From Tolypothrix sp. FACHB-123 (GTDB lineage Bacteria > Cyanobacteriota > Cyanobacteriia > Cyanobacteriales > Nostocaceae): a stretch of 48,008 nt of DNA. How positions within the stretch are numbered: position 1 is the first letter of the stretch; the number at the start of each line of letters is the position of its first letter. Made by a program: the position numbers and the translations under genes. The stretch spans positions 1-48,008 of the forward strand of contig NZ_JACJRE010000056.1 of the NCBI RefSeq assembly GCF_014697075.1. The letters are read 5' to 3'. A model generated the notes under the pieces. That model made no database searches. It was not told where the DNA came from and was given only the letters and a program-made list of their open reading frames with translations. This document shows positions 26,627 to 35,200 of this stretch, piece by piece.

Positions 26627-28123
26627 ATGAATATTCCCCAAAGTCAATCAATAGCAGATGGGTTCACAGATACATCCATCAACAAAATCTACGATGTTAT
26701 CATAGTTGGTGCTGGCCCTATTGGTTTAGCTACTGCTGTTGGTTTACGCAAACGTGGTATTGACAATATTCTCGTCATAGACCAAACTCGTGCTTTTCGT
26801 CAAGTTGGTCAGGTTGTGGATCTTCTGCCTAACGGATTAAAAGCTCTAAAATATTTAGATGAGCGCGCATATCAAGCAGTCAAAACAGCGAGTCTGACTT
26901 TCACTAATTACCAGCCTTCTGAAGAAGAGAAAACCACCGCAGTCATTGAACCAAAACTTCCCAAACCTTCACTAGAATGGGCTTCAAAAAACTTTCAGGG
27001 GCAGAAAATTCGCGCAATTCCTTTGAGTTTTGATGTTTGGTTTAGTGAGTATGGCGAAGGTCGAGTTTCCATTTCTTGGTATAATTTACAAAGTGCCTTA
27101 AGGCAACTACTTCCAGAAGACCAGGTTAAACCGAATCACCGTTGTATTAATGTAGTAGATGAGCCAGAATTAGGCTGCATTCGCATCGATTGCGTTAGTA
27201 GTGCGAGTGTTGAGGCTAATCCCTATGCATATTGGTCAGATCAACAAAATAATCATGATACCCAGTCTCAAAATTCAGACAGTGCGCCTCAACCATCACT
27301 GACAAAATCATTCCGCGCTAAGTTAATTGTTGCCGCAGACGGCATTAACTCTACAGTGCGTAAGATACTTTATGCTGATAGCTCTAACCTAGCTTTTGCC
27401 ACACCAGAATATTCTGGGTTTGCGGCAATATCTTGTCGAGAAATACCCGATATTCCCCAGGAAGTGCGATCGCATATTGAAGAAAAATTTTTGGCTGGCT
27501 CGCCAATTATTACAGTAGCTAACTATGATCTGAGCAATCGCGCTTTTAGCGAAACGCCCAGAATGTTGTTAATGAATAGACAAAGTATGGGCTATTTACT
27601 GCATGTAGCTGTACCTTTGGAGTCAGTGTCAGGGAAGTCTGGTAGTGATTTGCATAACTTAGGGCTGCAAGAGTTAGAAAAAGCTGGATTTCCCCAGGTA
27701 CTACAAGAATTAGTGGAATTATCTCCACCAGAAAATATTTTGCAACGTCCTTATTACATTCATCGTGCTGCTATAGATGAAACCATCTTACCAAGTTGGA
27801 GTGCAGGACGAGTTGTATTAGTTGGTGATGCCGCACATGGTATGCCTCCTTTTATGGCTCAAGGAGCTAATCAAGGATTAGAAGATGCAATGATAATGAC
27901 AACATTAATTACTAATATTGCTCAAGAAAATCATTGGGATAACCAGCAAGCCATAGCCTCAGCTTTCGATAAATATGAACGTCTTCGTCGCCCGTTTATG
28001 GAATATATTCAACAGGCAACATTAACCCAATTTCCCAACTCTTCAAACCAAGCCTGGCAAGAATATAGTAACAAAGTCTACAGCCGCAACTTTGAGGAAA
28101 TAACTTCGGAATTATTAGTTTAA
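26627..28123 (+). CDS. FAD-dependent monooxygenase (group A aromatic hydroxylase-like)
   Basis: The 498-residue protein starts with a FAD-binding Rossmann motif, VIIVGAGPIGLATAVGL (GxGxxG, residues about 25-41). The second FAD motif is GRVVLVGDAAHGMPPFMAQGANQGLEDA near residue 395, with the conserved GD and the Pro/Ala-rich helix of PHBH-fold enzymes. A polar insertion of about 25 residues (SDQQNNHDTQSQNSDS) sits mid-protein. Relatives hydroxylate or epoxidise aromatic or isoprenoid substrates; the substrate is unknown here. ATG 26627 (MNIPQSQ) is preferred over an in-frame TTG two codons earlier. The gene stands alone between a terminator and a MITE-like element. Confidence 0.83.
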   Translation: MNIPQSQSIADGFTDTSINKIYDVIIVGAGPIGLATAVGLRKRGIDNILVIDQTRAFRQVGQVVDLLPNGLKALKYLDERAYQAVKTASLTFTNYQPSEEEKTTAVIEPKLPKPSLEWASKNFQGQKIRAIPLSFDVWFSEYGEGRVSISWYNLQSALRQLLPEDQVKPNHRCINVVDEPELGCIRIDCVSSASVEANPYAYWSDQQNNHDTQSQNSDSAPQPSLTKSFRAKLIVAADGINSTVRKILYADSSNLAFATPEYSGFAAISCREIPDIPQEVRSHIEEKFLAGSPIITVANYDLSNRAFSETPRMLLMNRQSMGYLLHVAVPLESVSGKSGSDLHNLGLQELEKAGFPQVLQELVELSPPENILQRPYYIHRAAIDETILPSWSAGRVVLVGDAAHGMPPFMAQGANQGLEDAMIMTTLITNIAQENHWDNQQAIASAFDKYERLRRPFMEYIQQATLTQFPNSSNQAWQEYSNKVYSRNFEEITSELLV

Positions 28124-28129
28124 TTTACA

Positions 28130-28252
28130 TATAGCAATCCTAAATCATTTGTGAAATTTATTAATTCTCATTTTTTCTCTTTTCCTTGGCGTACTTGGCG
28201 ACTTGGCGGTTCATTAGAAAAATATTTTCACAACTCAGATGGGATTGCTATA
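28130..28252. mobile_element. MITE-like element, copy A (123 bp)
   Basis: The ends TATAGCAATCC (28130-28140) and GGATTGCTATA (28242-28252) are inverted repeats, and TTTGTGAAA/TTTTCACAA continues the pairing inwards. A near-identical element in the same orientation lies at 42614-42737. It has no coding capacity and would have to move with a transposase encoded elsewhere. The 5' T-A and 3' T-A ends suggest a TA target. Confidence 0.75.
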
Positions 28253-28455
28253 TTTAGGTGTAACCGTTTCATTATTGCTTTGGAAATGCCTACTATCCAA
28301 GGTATGAAATCAAATAATAACCTTAGCTAGTGATAAGAAAAAAATCTGCTAGATATGATAGTTTAAGCGTATTTTTCAAGCCTCTGTTGCCAAGGCTAAG
28401 TCATAAATTAATTGCCGTGACTTTCAACGTAACAAAAATAAGTGGAGCATAATCT

Positions 28456-28986
28456 ATGCAGGCAGATGAACTCCTAAAAAACTATGCCGCAGGTACAAGA
28501 GACTTTACGGGTATTAACCTCAGCGAAGCAAATTTGCGAGAAGTGAATCTCAGTGGTGCAATTTTCGATAGAGCAATTTTAGATGGTGCAAATCTGAGTC
28601 ATGCAAATTTAAGCCACACTAGCTTAGTTAAGGCAGATTTAAACGGAGCAAATTTGAGTGATGCTAACCTCACTGGGAGTAATTTAACTGGTGCAATTTT
28701 AGATGGCGCAATTTTAGATGGTGCTGTTTTAGATAGCGCAAATTTGAGTCATGCTGATTTAACTGTCGCCAAATTAATTGAAGCCAATCTCAGCGAAGCA
28801 GAGTTAACTGACGCCACTTTAATTGCGGCAAATCTAGATAAGGCTGATTTGAGCGGTGCAGACTTAACAGTAGCCGATTTGACTCAGGCGAATTTGGCGC
28901 AAGCAGACTTAAATGCAGCCAATTTAAGCGGCGCTAATTTAGAAAAAGCGAATTTGGAAGGCACCATTTTGGATGAGAATAGTTAA
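28456..28986 (+). CDS. Pentapeptide repeat protein
   Basis: Almost the whole 176-residue protein consists of A(D/N)LXX pentapeptides, for example ANLSE, ANLRE, VNLSG, ANLSH, ADLNG and ADLTV, running from about residue 18 to the C-terminus. Such repeats fold as a right-handed quadrilateral beta-helix. A short non-repeat N-terminus (MQADELLKNYAAGTRDFTG) precedes them, and there is no signal peptide or membrane segment. Pentapeptide proteins are abundant in cyanobacteria; a few bind gyrase or structure complexes, but most have no known role. ATG 28456 has a weak purine-rich leader. Confidence 0.9.
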   Translation: MQADELLKNYAAGTRDFTGINLSEANLREVNLSGAIFDRAILDGANLSHANLSHTSLVKADLNGANLSDANLTGSNLTGAILDGAILDGAVLDSANLSHADLTVAKLIEANLSEAELTDATLIAANLDKADLSGADLTVADLTQANLAQADLNAANLSGANLEKANLEGTILDENS

Positions 28987-29109
28987 ATTAGTTTTTTGTC
29001 CTTTGTTATAGCAATTCAACAAAGATTTGCGGTATATTAATTAGTTTTGCTTTAGCAAAGTGTCGTCTAAACAGCAGCATTCATTCCAGAATAGGAATTG
29101 ACAAAAAGA

Positions 29110-29139
29110 TGCCAAGCACTAAATATTGGGTGCTTGGCA
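29110..29139. repeat. Perfect 10-bp hairpin in the leader of the dehydratase gene
   Basis: TGCCAAGCAC (29110-29119) pairs exactly with GTGCTTGGCA (29130-29139) around a 10-nt loop. It covers an in-frame ATG at 29109 and ends 53 nt before the preferred ATG at 29193. It may be a leader attenuator-like structure or the 3' end of an upstream transcript. Confidence 0.6.
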
Positions 29140-29192
29140 TAAATACTATTTCCGATAAAAATAATAAGCGAGAATATTTCATCCTCCCAGCA

Positions 29193-30164
29193 ATGCTACA
29201 GGAAAACTCGCTCACCATTACTGATGTACAAGCTGCTTACAATCGGCTTTTCGGGATTGCCCACCAAACGCCAGTGCTAACTTCGAGAACAGTTAATGAA
29301 CTAACTCACAGTCAGGTATTTTTTAAATGCGAAAACTTTCAACGTACAGGGGCTTTTAAGTTTAGAGGCGCATATAATGCATTAACACAGTTATCTGCAA
29401 CCCAAAAACAACAAGGGGTGATTACTTTTTCATCGGGGAATCATGCACAGGCGATCGCACTGGCGGGACAATTACTCAATATCCCCACAACTATTGTCAT
29501 GCCCGATGATGCACCAGCAGTCAAGCAAACAGCTACTCGCGGTTATGGAGCGGAAGTCATTCTCTACAATCGACACAATACTAACCGAGAAGAACTAACC
29601 CAAAGTTTAGCCAGCGATCGCAACTTGAAACTCATTCCCCCTTACGATCATCCTCATATCATCGCCGGACAAGGTACAACCGCTTTAGAATTAATCCAAG
29701 AAGTAGGCGAACTCGACTTTTTATTAGTACCTTGCGGTGGTGGTGGTTTACTCTCCGGATGTGCGATCACTACTAAAGCACTCTCACCAAAATGTCGGGT
29801 AATCGGCGTTGAACCAGAATTAGCCGATGATGCTACCCGTTCCTTTTACAGCAAAACTCTGCAAACTGTCCATAACCCCAATACAATTGCTGATGGCGCA
29901 CGTACTCCCAGCTTGGGGAAAATTACTTTTCCCTTAGTCCTCAATTACGTTGATGATATGGTCAAAGTATCAGAATCAGCAATTATCCGCACCATGTTTT
30001 TTCTTTGGGAACGCTTGAAAATTGTTGTTGAACCCACAGGAGTACTAGCCGCAGCCGCCGTACTAGAAGGTGTCGTAACCGTCCCAGTGACGAGAATTGG
30101 GATTATTATTAGTGGTGGAAATGTGGATTTAACGCAAATTTGTACAATGAAAATATTGAATTGA
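29193..30164 (+). CDS. PLP-dependent threonine/serine dehydratase-like enzyme (fold type II)
   Basis: The 323-residue protein has the fold type II PLP signature: KCENFQRTGAFKFRGAYNAL with the Schiff-base Lys in FKFRG, FSSGNHAQAIALAG for substrate binding, and PCGGGGLLSGCAIT for the phosphate loop. It lacks a C-terminal ACT regulatory domain, so it is not a biosynthetic IlvA. The size matches catabolic threonine dehydratase, serine racemase and threo-3-hydroxyaspartate dehydratase relatives; I cannot decide among them. An in-frame ATG at 29109 would add 28 non-homologous residues and sits inside a hairpin, so 29193 (MLQENSLTITDVQAAYNRL) is preferred. The gene looks monocistronic. Confidence 0.85.
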   Translation: MLQENSLTITDVQAAYNRLFGIAHQTPVLTSRTVNELTHSQVFFKCENFQRTGAFKFRGAYNALTQLSATQKQQGVITFSSGNHAQAIALAGQLLNIPTTIVMPDDAPAVKQTATRGYGAEVILYNRHNTNREELTQSLASDRNLKLIPPYDHPHIIAGQGTTALELIQEVGELDFLLVPCGGGGLLSGCAITTKALSPKCRVIGVEPELADDATRSFYSKTLQTVHNPNTIADGARTPSLGKITFPLVLNYVDDMVKVSESAIIRTMFFLWERLKIVVEPTGVLAAAAVLEGVVTVPVTRIGIIISGGNVDLTQICTMKILN

Positions 30165-30515
30165 ATTCTGTTTTTAACCAAGAGATATAGCAATTTTATT
30201 TGATTGATAGACACAAAAAATCGAGTAGCTAGGATAAATCCTTGTAACTCATTTAGGATGGCTATGAGCTTGTAATTAAGTTGCCAAAATGATACCAATT
30301 TGAAAAAATAAGGCGACAAATGGTAGGGGCATGTTACTGCCATGCCCTCTAGAATATATTGATGTTTTCATCATGACAATCACATTGCTGGAATACAACT
30401 CAAAACCTGGATTTTATCCTCACAACCTAGAAATGTATTTGTGAATTCATTTGCTTGGCATTAAATTCTATTAAAATAAAGCTGAAACTATATGTACAAA
30501 AATTTTTAACAACCC
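30165..30515. other. Intergenic region with a small dispersed hairpin
   Basis: The 351 bp after the dehydratase gene have no supported gene. GGGCATG (30327-30333) and CATGCCC (30341-30347) form a 7-bp stem around a 7-nt loop, resembling a common cyanobacterial palindromic repeat. The rest is A/T-rich and probably holds the promoter of the next small gene. Confidence 0.45.
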
Positions 30516-30908
30516 ATGTCGGCTAAGAAACTAGAAATTTTAATTAAAAAAGCAGTAAAGAAGGCGCTTAAAAAAGAAATAGGCAAGCTAACAAAGGAAA
30601 ATCTACCGATTGTCGTTAATCAAACTAATCAGCCATTAGACAATTTTGTAGAAACTTTGGATACATGGGAAGAAAAACGTCCTACAGAAGAAATTATTGA
30701 TAATATATATCCTGCTCGTTATGTCAGTTTACCTGCCAAAGAAGATGCAGAACTTGAGCGGAAGTTACGAGAACTAAAGTTTAAACAAGAACTAAGAAAA
30801 GATTGGATATTATTCTTGTTAAAAGATGTAATAGTATATTCTGTTACTGTGTTTTTTATATTCACCGCTGCTGGTTTTTATTTATTCACACTAATTCAGA
30901 GATATTAA
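30516..30908 (+). CDS. Small hypothetical protein with a C-terminal membrane helix
   Basis: I do not recognise a family for this 130-residue protein. The N-terminus is strongly basic (MSAKKLEILIKKAVKKALKKEIGKL), the middle is acidic and polar, and residues about 75-95 are a charged, likely coiled segment (EDAELERKLRELKFKQELRKDW). Residues about 102-126 form a hydrophobic helix (VIVYSVTVFFIFTAAGFYLF) close to the C-terminus. The arrangement suggests a tail-anchored membrane protein with a cytoplasmic N-terminal part. The frame is open from an ATG, its composition looks coding, and it is separated from its neighbours by more than 150 bp. Confidence 0.6.
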   Translation: MSAKKLEILIKKAVKKALKKEIGKLTKENLPIVVNQTNQPLDNFVETLDTWEEKRPTEEIIDNIYPARYVSLPAKEDAELERKLRELKFKQELRKDWILFLLKDVIVYSVTVFFIFTAAGFYLFTLIQRY

Positions 30909-31064
30909 GTTGCTTATTATATCCTGTACTCAGAGTTATACTTATGGTAAGTAATCAATCATAAAATATCATTTTCCTATGGAATGAAAATATCAAGGTC
31001 GCCATTCAGGATTATCTTCTTATTGCAGTAGGGTATGGCAATCTATAGATAAAACCAACAAACT

Positions 31065-31658
31065 ATGACTCCCCAAATTCTAGATAAATTTACTACCCTC
31101 CCAGAACAGCGCTTTCTATTACCTGGCTATTACAGTTGGGAGGAATTTGAGAAGATTGAAGCGTTAACAGCAGATGCGCCAGGTTTGCGGATTACTTTTC
31201 TTGACGGGTGTATAGAATTTATGACTCTCGGTGAAGAACATGAAGCTATCAAAAGTGTGATTGCTATATTTATAGCACTATACTTTTTTGAAAAAGGTAT
31301 AAATTTTATCCCTGTAGGTAGTGCTACCCGTCGAGCAAAGGAAAAGAGTGCTTCTTTTGAACCTGATGAATCTTATTATATAGGTGAGAAAAAAGAGCAT
31401 CCTGATTTAGCTATTGAAGTTAATATTACTAGTGGCAGTCTCGATAAACTAGAAAAATATAAGAGATTTAAAATTACTGAAGTCTGGTTTTGGGAAAATA
31501 ATCAGTTATTTTTATATGGACTAAATAATGATAACTATGAACAAATTACTCAAAGTAATTTACTGCCAGAATTAGATATCAATTTATTAGTACGTTGTGT
31601 TTTGATGCCTTCAATTATTGAAGCTAGAACAGAGTTTATTAAAGGAATTAGGCAGTAA
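31065..31658 (+). CDS. Uma2 family (DUF820) endonuclease-like protein, copy 1
   Basis: This 197-residue protein has the Uma2 layout: YSWEEFEKIEAL near the start, ITFLDGCIEFMTLGEEHE, the putative nuclease residues FEPDESYYIG and HPDLAIEVNITSG (Asp, then Glu-x-Asn), and YKRFKITEVWFWENNQLFLY. Uma2 proteins have a PD-(D/E)XK-like fold and are hugely expanded in cyanobacteria, but their function is not established. The usual ExK or ExL/S residue after the Glu is Asn here. There are no toxin-antitoxin or restriction partners next to it. A second, distinct Uma2 gene is at 47249-47875. Confidence 0.87.
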   Translation: MTPQILDKFTTLPEQRFLLPGYYSWEEFEKIEALTADAPGLRITFLDGCIEFMTLGEEHEAIKSVIAIFIALYFFEKGINFIPVGSATRRAKEKSASFEPDESYYIGEKKEHPDLAIEVNITSGSLDKLEKYKRFKITEVWFWENNQLFLYGLNNDNYEQITQSNLLPELDINLLVRCVLMPSIIEARTEFIKGIRQ

Positions 31659-32033
31659 TTTAGCTATCTTCAAATCTCTGTGTTCTCTGTCTTGAAAAGT
31701 TCTGATGCCTTCGGCAACACCTTCGGTGTACGGAGGAAACCTCCGCTCAGACTTTTCGCTGCGCCTCTGTGGTTAGATGAATGATAAACCTCTCCAGAGA
31801 CGGGAGACACAGAATAATGCGATCGCCTACAGCAACATCAATATCAGTAAATATTCGTAATTAATTATACAGGCGACGAAGCAAACTTGCGGAAAGTAGA
31901 CTCTTTGATATATCCAGAAAAACTTGACTGGATATAACGGCTACTTTGATGGGTAACTCTGCAAACAACTATTTTTGCTTGCTTGTCAGGTGTTGCATTT
32001 CTCCATTCGCAAGTTTTTTGGAACTTTAAAAAT
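31659..32033. other. Intergenic region containing a cloverleaf repeat, upstream of lemA
   Basis: This is 375 bp without a supported gene. The left part holds the nested palindrome at 31694-31757. The right part should carry the lemA promoter. A TTG-started frame reads through the end of the region into lemA, but its first 17 codons show no family similarity. Confidence 0.5.
31694..31757. repeat. Nested palindromic repeat with three hairpins and a closing stem
   Basis: The closing stem pairs GAAAAGTTCTGA (31694-31705) with TCAGACTTTTC (31747-31757), with a one-base bulge. Inside are TGCC-TTC-GGCA (31706-31716), ACACC-TTC-GGTGT (31717-31729) and CGGAGG-AAA-CCTCCG (31731-31745). Only two or three bases remain unpaired between stems. 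The compact four-way junction suggests a mobile or processed palindromic repeat; a functional RNA is possible but not shown. Confidence 0.65.
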
Positions 32034-32624
32034 ATGATCGGTTTTTTAATATTTTTGGTTGTTGTAGTTGCCACTGTGGTTGTAATTATCATTAGTAGCT
32101 ACAACGATTTAGTGAAGTTTCGCAATCGCTATAAGAATGCTTACGCCCAAATTGATGTGCAATTACAGCGGCGCTATGACTTAATTCCCAATTTGGTGGA
32201 AACTGCTAAAGGTTACATGAAATATGAGCGCGAAACCTTAGAAGCAGTAATTGCAGCACGGAATTCTGCGGTAAATGCTAGCAGTCGCGCAATGCAAAAT
32301 CCTGGCGATCCACAAGCGATGCAGCAATTAGGTAATGCTGAGGCGGCGTTGACGGGTGCGTTAAGTCGCTTGATGGTACTTTCGGAAGCTTACCCAGAAC
32401 TCAAAGCTGATAGCGCCATGACTCAGGTGATGGAAGAATTATCTTCGACGGAAAACCGAATTGCTTTTGCGCGTCAGGCTTTTAATGATGCTGTGACACT
32501 CTACAACACCAAAAGCGAATCGTTCCCCAGTAATTTAATAGCCCGCAATTTTAACTTTACTAATGCTGAATTACTCCAAGAAGCGACACCAGAAATGAAA
32601 ACTGCTCCCCGCGTGTCTTTTTAG
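32034..32624 (+). CDS. lemA: LemA family membrane protein
   Basis: The 196 residues match LemA. One N-terminal membrane helix (MIGFLIFLVVVVATVVVIIISSY) is followed by the conserved coiled region YNDLVKFRNRYKNAYAQIDVQLQRRYDLIPNLVETAKGYMKYE (quoted in part) and AARNSAV, LSRLMVLSEAYPELKAD, and FNDAVTLYNT with FPSNLIA. LemA proteins face the periplasm or outside, form a helical bundle, and are often paired with membrane proteases. The M48 protease gene starts 5 bp after the stop, so the two are almost certainly translated together. ATG 32034 is chosen because the in-frame start at 31983 adds a non-homologous stretch. Confidence 0.93.
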   Translation: MIGFLIFLVVVVATVVVIIISSYNDLVKFRNRYKNAYAQIDVQLQRRYDLIPNLVETAKGYMKYERETLEAVIAARNSAVNASSRAMQNPGDPQAMQQLGNAEAALTGALSRLMVLSEAYPELKADSAMTQVMEELSSTENRIAFARQAFNDAVTLYNTKSESFPSNLIARNFNFTNAELLQEATPEMKTAPRVSF

Positions 32625-32629
32625 TGTCT

Positions 32630-34543
32630 ATGAATTTCTTTGAACATCAGGATATAGCACGCCAAAACACGCAAAAGTTAATTGGGTTATTTGCTTTGTC
32701 GATCGCAGTCATGGTTGTAGCAATTTATATTGCTATGTTGTTTGTGTTGCGCATGGCTCCCAGGATTTGGTGGCATTCTGGCTTATTTTTCTGGGTAGCC
32801 ACTCTCACCATAATTGCGATCGCGCTTGCTAGTACTTATAAAATCTTCTGTCTGCGTGAGGGAGGTAGCATGATTGCGCAGCAGTTGGGGGGACAGCTAC
32901 TAATACCAGAAATGGCAGACGAACAAGGGCGACAATTATTAAATATAGTCGAGGAAATGGCGATCGCATCTGGTATTTCTGTCCCCGCAGTTTATCTGTT
33001 GGAATCAGAATCTGGTATCAACGCCTTTGCTGCTGGGTTTACACCTAACGATGCGGTAATTGGCGTTACCCGTGGTAGTTTGCAACACCTGAACCGGGAT
33101 GAATTACAAGGAGTCATCGGCCATGAATTCAGCCACATTCTTAACGGAGATATGCGGCTGAATTTGCGCTTAATGGGGCTTTTACACGGGATTTTATTTA
33201 TTTACTTAGCCGGGGAATTTCTGTGGCGCTGGCGTGTGCGCGGTTCTAGCGAAGAAAAAGGTTTACCCCTGTGGGCGTTTGGTTTAGCATTAATGGCTAT
33301 TGGCAGTATTGGGTTATTGTGCGGACGCTTAATTAAAGCTGCTGTCTCTCGTCAGCGAGAATTTTTGGCTGATGCTTCAGCAGTACAATTTACTCGTAAC
33401 CCTTTAGGAATTACCGGAGTTTTTGTAAAACTTCAACAGATGGATTCGCGTTTAATTGCTCCCGGAGCAGAAGCCGCCAGCCACATGTTTTTTGGCAATG
33501 CGCTCAAGCTGGAATTTTGGGAAGATATGTTTGCTACCCATCCACCCTTAACAGAACGCATCCGCCGAATTGGGAGTTTAAACCCCCAAGATTTAGCCAA
33601 AATGCGATCGCCAATGCGTCATCAAAGTCATGGGGATGGGCTAGCAATGGGCTTTGCTGGTGGTGGAAATCATACCGCCATTACACCAGAACAAATAGTT
33701 AACCAAGTGGGAAGCGTTGCGCCTGAGCATTTCGCCCATGCTCAAGCCTTATTAGCTCAGTTACCAGAAAGCTTACGTATGGGGGTAAAGGAACAGCAAA
33801 GCGCAACTGCGATCGCTTTTGCCTTAGCCTTAGAACTCGAAAATTCCGAAATTCAAGAACGGCAAATAACTTGGTTAAAACAAGTCCAACCACCGGAATT
33901 AATCGAGAAAACCCTGGAATTTAGCAACGAAATCAATCAATTAGATCCCAGCTTGCGTTTACCTCTGGTCGATTTGATGATACCCACATTCCGGCAAACT
34001 TCCGCGAAAGAATGCCAAAGATTGTGTAAATGCGTCCAAGGAATCATTATTGCTAGGGGAAGTCTATCATTATGGAATTTTGTGTTGCAGCTAGTACTGT
34101 GGCATCGACTCGAACCTTGTATAAATCCCACGGCACACACAACAGTAGAATTCACATCTATAGACCAGATTTGGTCAGATAGCATACTAGTACTGTCAGC
34201 ATTAGCCAGAGTCGGACAAACTCAACCCGATGAAATTGCCTATGCTTTCCGTTCAGGGGTTTTTCGCCTTCCCGGAGCCGGACAGCAAGAAACACCAGAT
34301 ACACCAGTTAATGGTAGCTTTACTGATATCAAAAAAAGTATCGATCGCCTGCGCCTTGCAACTCCCAAACTCAAACAAGCCCTGGTGGATGCCTGTGCCC
34401 ACACCGTTTTACTAGATAATAAAGTGACACCATCAGAAGCAGATTTGCTCAGAGCGATCGCTATGACACTAGACTGTCCCATACCCCCCTTCTTAAACTC
34501 TCAACGCGGCTTTCCCAAAGCCAAGTTAGGGGCTAGAGGCTAG
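32630..34543 (+). CDS. M48 (HtpX-like) membrane metalloprotease with long C-terminal extension
   Basis: The 637-residue protein has the M48 zinc motif HEFSH (165-169) in GVIGHEFSHILNGD and the third-ligand Glu in REFLADASAVQF. Four membrane helices are likely at about 19-41, 50-70, 183-203 and 220-240. Substrate-binding features INAFAAGF and ATHPPLTERIRRI are present. Residues about 320-637 form a soluble, mostly helical extension of unknown function that is absent from standard HtpX (about 290 residues). The neighbouring lemA supports a role in envelope protein quality control. A GTG at 32624 overlaps the lemA stop, but the ATG at 32630 (MNFFEHQDIA) is preferred; either would allow coupled translation. 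Confidence 0.9.
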   Translation: MNFFEHQDIARQNTQKLIGLFALSIAVMVVAIYIAMLFVLRMAPRIWWHSGLFFWVATLTIIAIALASTYKIFCLREGGSMIAQQLGGQLLIPEMADEQGRQLLNIVEEMAIASGISVPAVYLLESESGINAFAAGFTPNDAVIGVTRGSLQHLNRDELQGVIGHEFSHILNGDMRLNLRLMGLLHGILFIYLAGEFLWRWRVRGSSEEKGLPLWAFGLALMAIGSIGLLCGRLIKAAVSRQREFLADASAVQFTRNPLGITGVFVKLQQMDSRLIAPGAEAASHMFFGNALKLEFWEDMFATHPPLTERIRRIGSLNPQDLAKMRSPMRHQSHGDGLAMGFAGGGNHTAITPEQIVNQVGSVAPEHFAHAQALLAQLPESLRMGVKEQQSATAIAFALALELENSEIQERQITWLKQVQPPELIEKTLEFSNEINQLDPSLRLPLVDLMIPTFRQTSAKECQRLCKCVQGIIIARGSLSLWNFVLQLVLWHRLEPCINPTAHTTVEFTSIDQIWSDSILVLSALARVGQTQPDEIAYAFRSGVFRLPGAGQQETPDTPVNGSFTDIKKSIDRLRLATPKLKQALVDACAHTVLLDNKVTPSEADLLRAIAMTLDCPIPPFLNSQRGFPKAKLGARG

Positions 34544-34945
34544 GGACTAGGAAAAATATACTTTTTAGCCCACAGAGGTGGGCTTTGTTTTTATAGCCTC
34601 AGGCATTGGGCTTTTTTAATTCTCCCCCTGTTCAATTTTCTGGGAACCGTATCCGGGTAAGCCACCGTCATAGCCGAAAGTAAGCTAATGCGCATCTAAA
34701 TTGCATAAATACTAATAAGGGTTGTTAATAGTCAACACTTCGACAGGCTCAGTGCGGCGCGGTCAACGGTCAACAGTCAACAACCCTCACAATGGATTGT
34801 GCAACTTAAAAGCAGAAGTAGAGAGTGTTGAGCGATGAACTCAAAACTCTCCAGAATATCTGTAATGCTACCGTATAGTTCCCCTTCTCATTCTGGGATA
34901 TGGTGGTTAACAATGGGTTGAATGTGTTTTAAATAATTCAACTTT
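34544..34945. other. Intergenic region with terminator and STRR repeats
   Basis: This is 402 bp after the M48 gene. It contains the terminator at 34568-34592 and a repeat block at 34718-34787, in which AGGGTTGTT (34718-34726) pairs with AACAACCCT (34779-34787) and the inside holds repeated GTCAAC/GTCAACA units. The remaining sequence shows no gene, and probably includes the promoter for the 84-residue gene and mltA. Confidence 0.5.
34568..34592 (+). terminator. Intrinsic terminator of the lemA-M48 unit
   Basis: GCCCAC (34568-34573) pairs with GTGGGC (34578-34583) around AGAG, followed by TTTGTTTTT. It begins 24 nt past the M48 stop codon. Confidence 0.78.
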
Positions 34946-35200
34946 ATGCCTAGAACTCCGAATGAATACTCAGTTCACCTTCTACTAGAAAGTGGTCACC
35001 GCGAAGAAGTACGTTTTCCGACTATTCAAGAGTTTCAGAAGTGGTATAGTGGCGAACTGGTGCCAAAGTCTGCTTCTAATGACTTTATTAGCGTGCCGAT
35101 CAAGAATATTCAAGGGGAGTATATGGTAGTACGCCCAGCTCGGATTATTGCGATCCGAGTAGAACCGATTTTTAGCTCTAGTGTTGAAAGATTTGGCTAA
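34946..35200 (+). CDS. Small conserved protein of unknown function preceding mltA
   Basis: An 84-residue soluble protein that I do not recognise by family name. The sequence alternates short strands and turns (EYSVHLLLESGHREEVRFPTIQEF, and GEYMVVRPARIIAIRVEPIF), suggesting a small beta-rich domain. It has no signal peptide and no cysteine. Its stop codon is directly followed by the first ATG of mltA (TAAATG), so both are very likely on one mRNA and translationally linked. The good start at 34946 and coding composition make it a real gene; the role, possibly linked to cell-wall metabolism, is inferred from position only. Confidence 0.7.
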   Translation: MPRTPNEYSVHLLLESGHREEVRFPTIQEFQKWYSGELVPKSASNDFISVPIKNIQGEYMVVRPARIIAIRVEPIFSSSVERFG

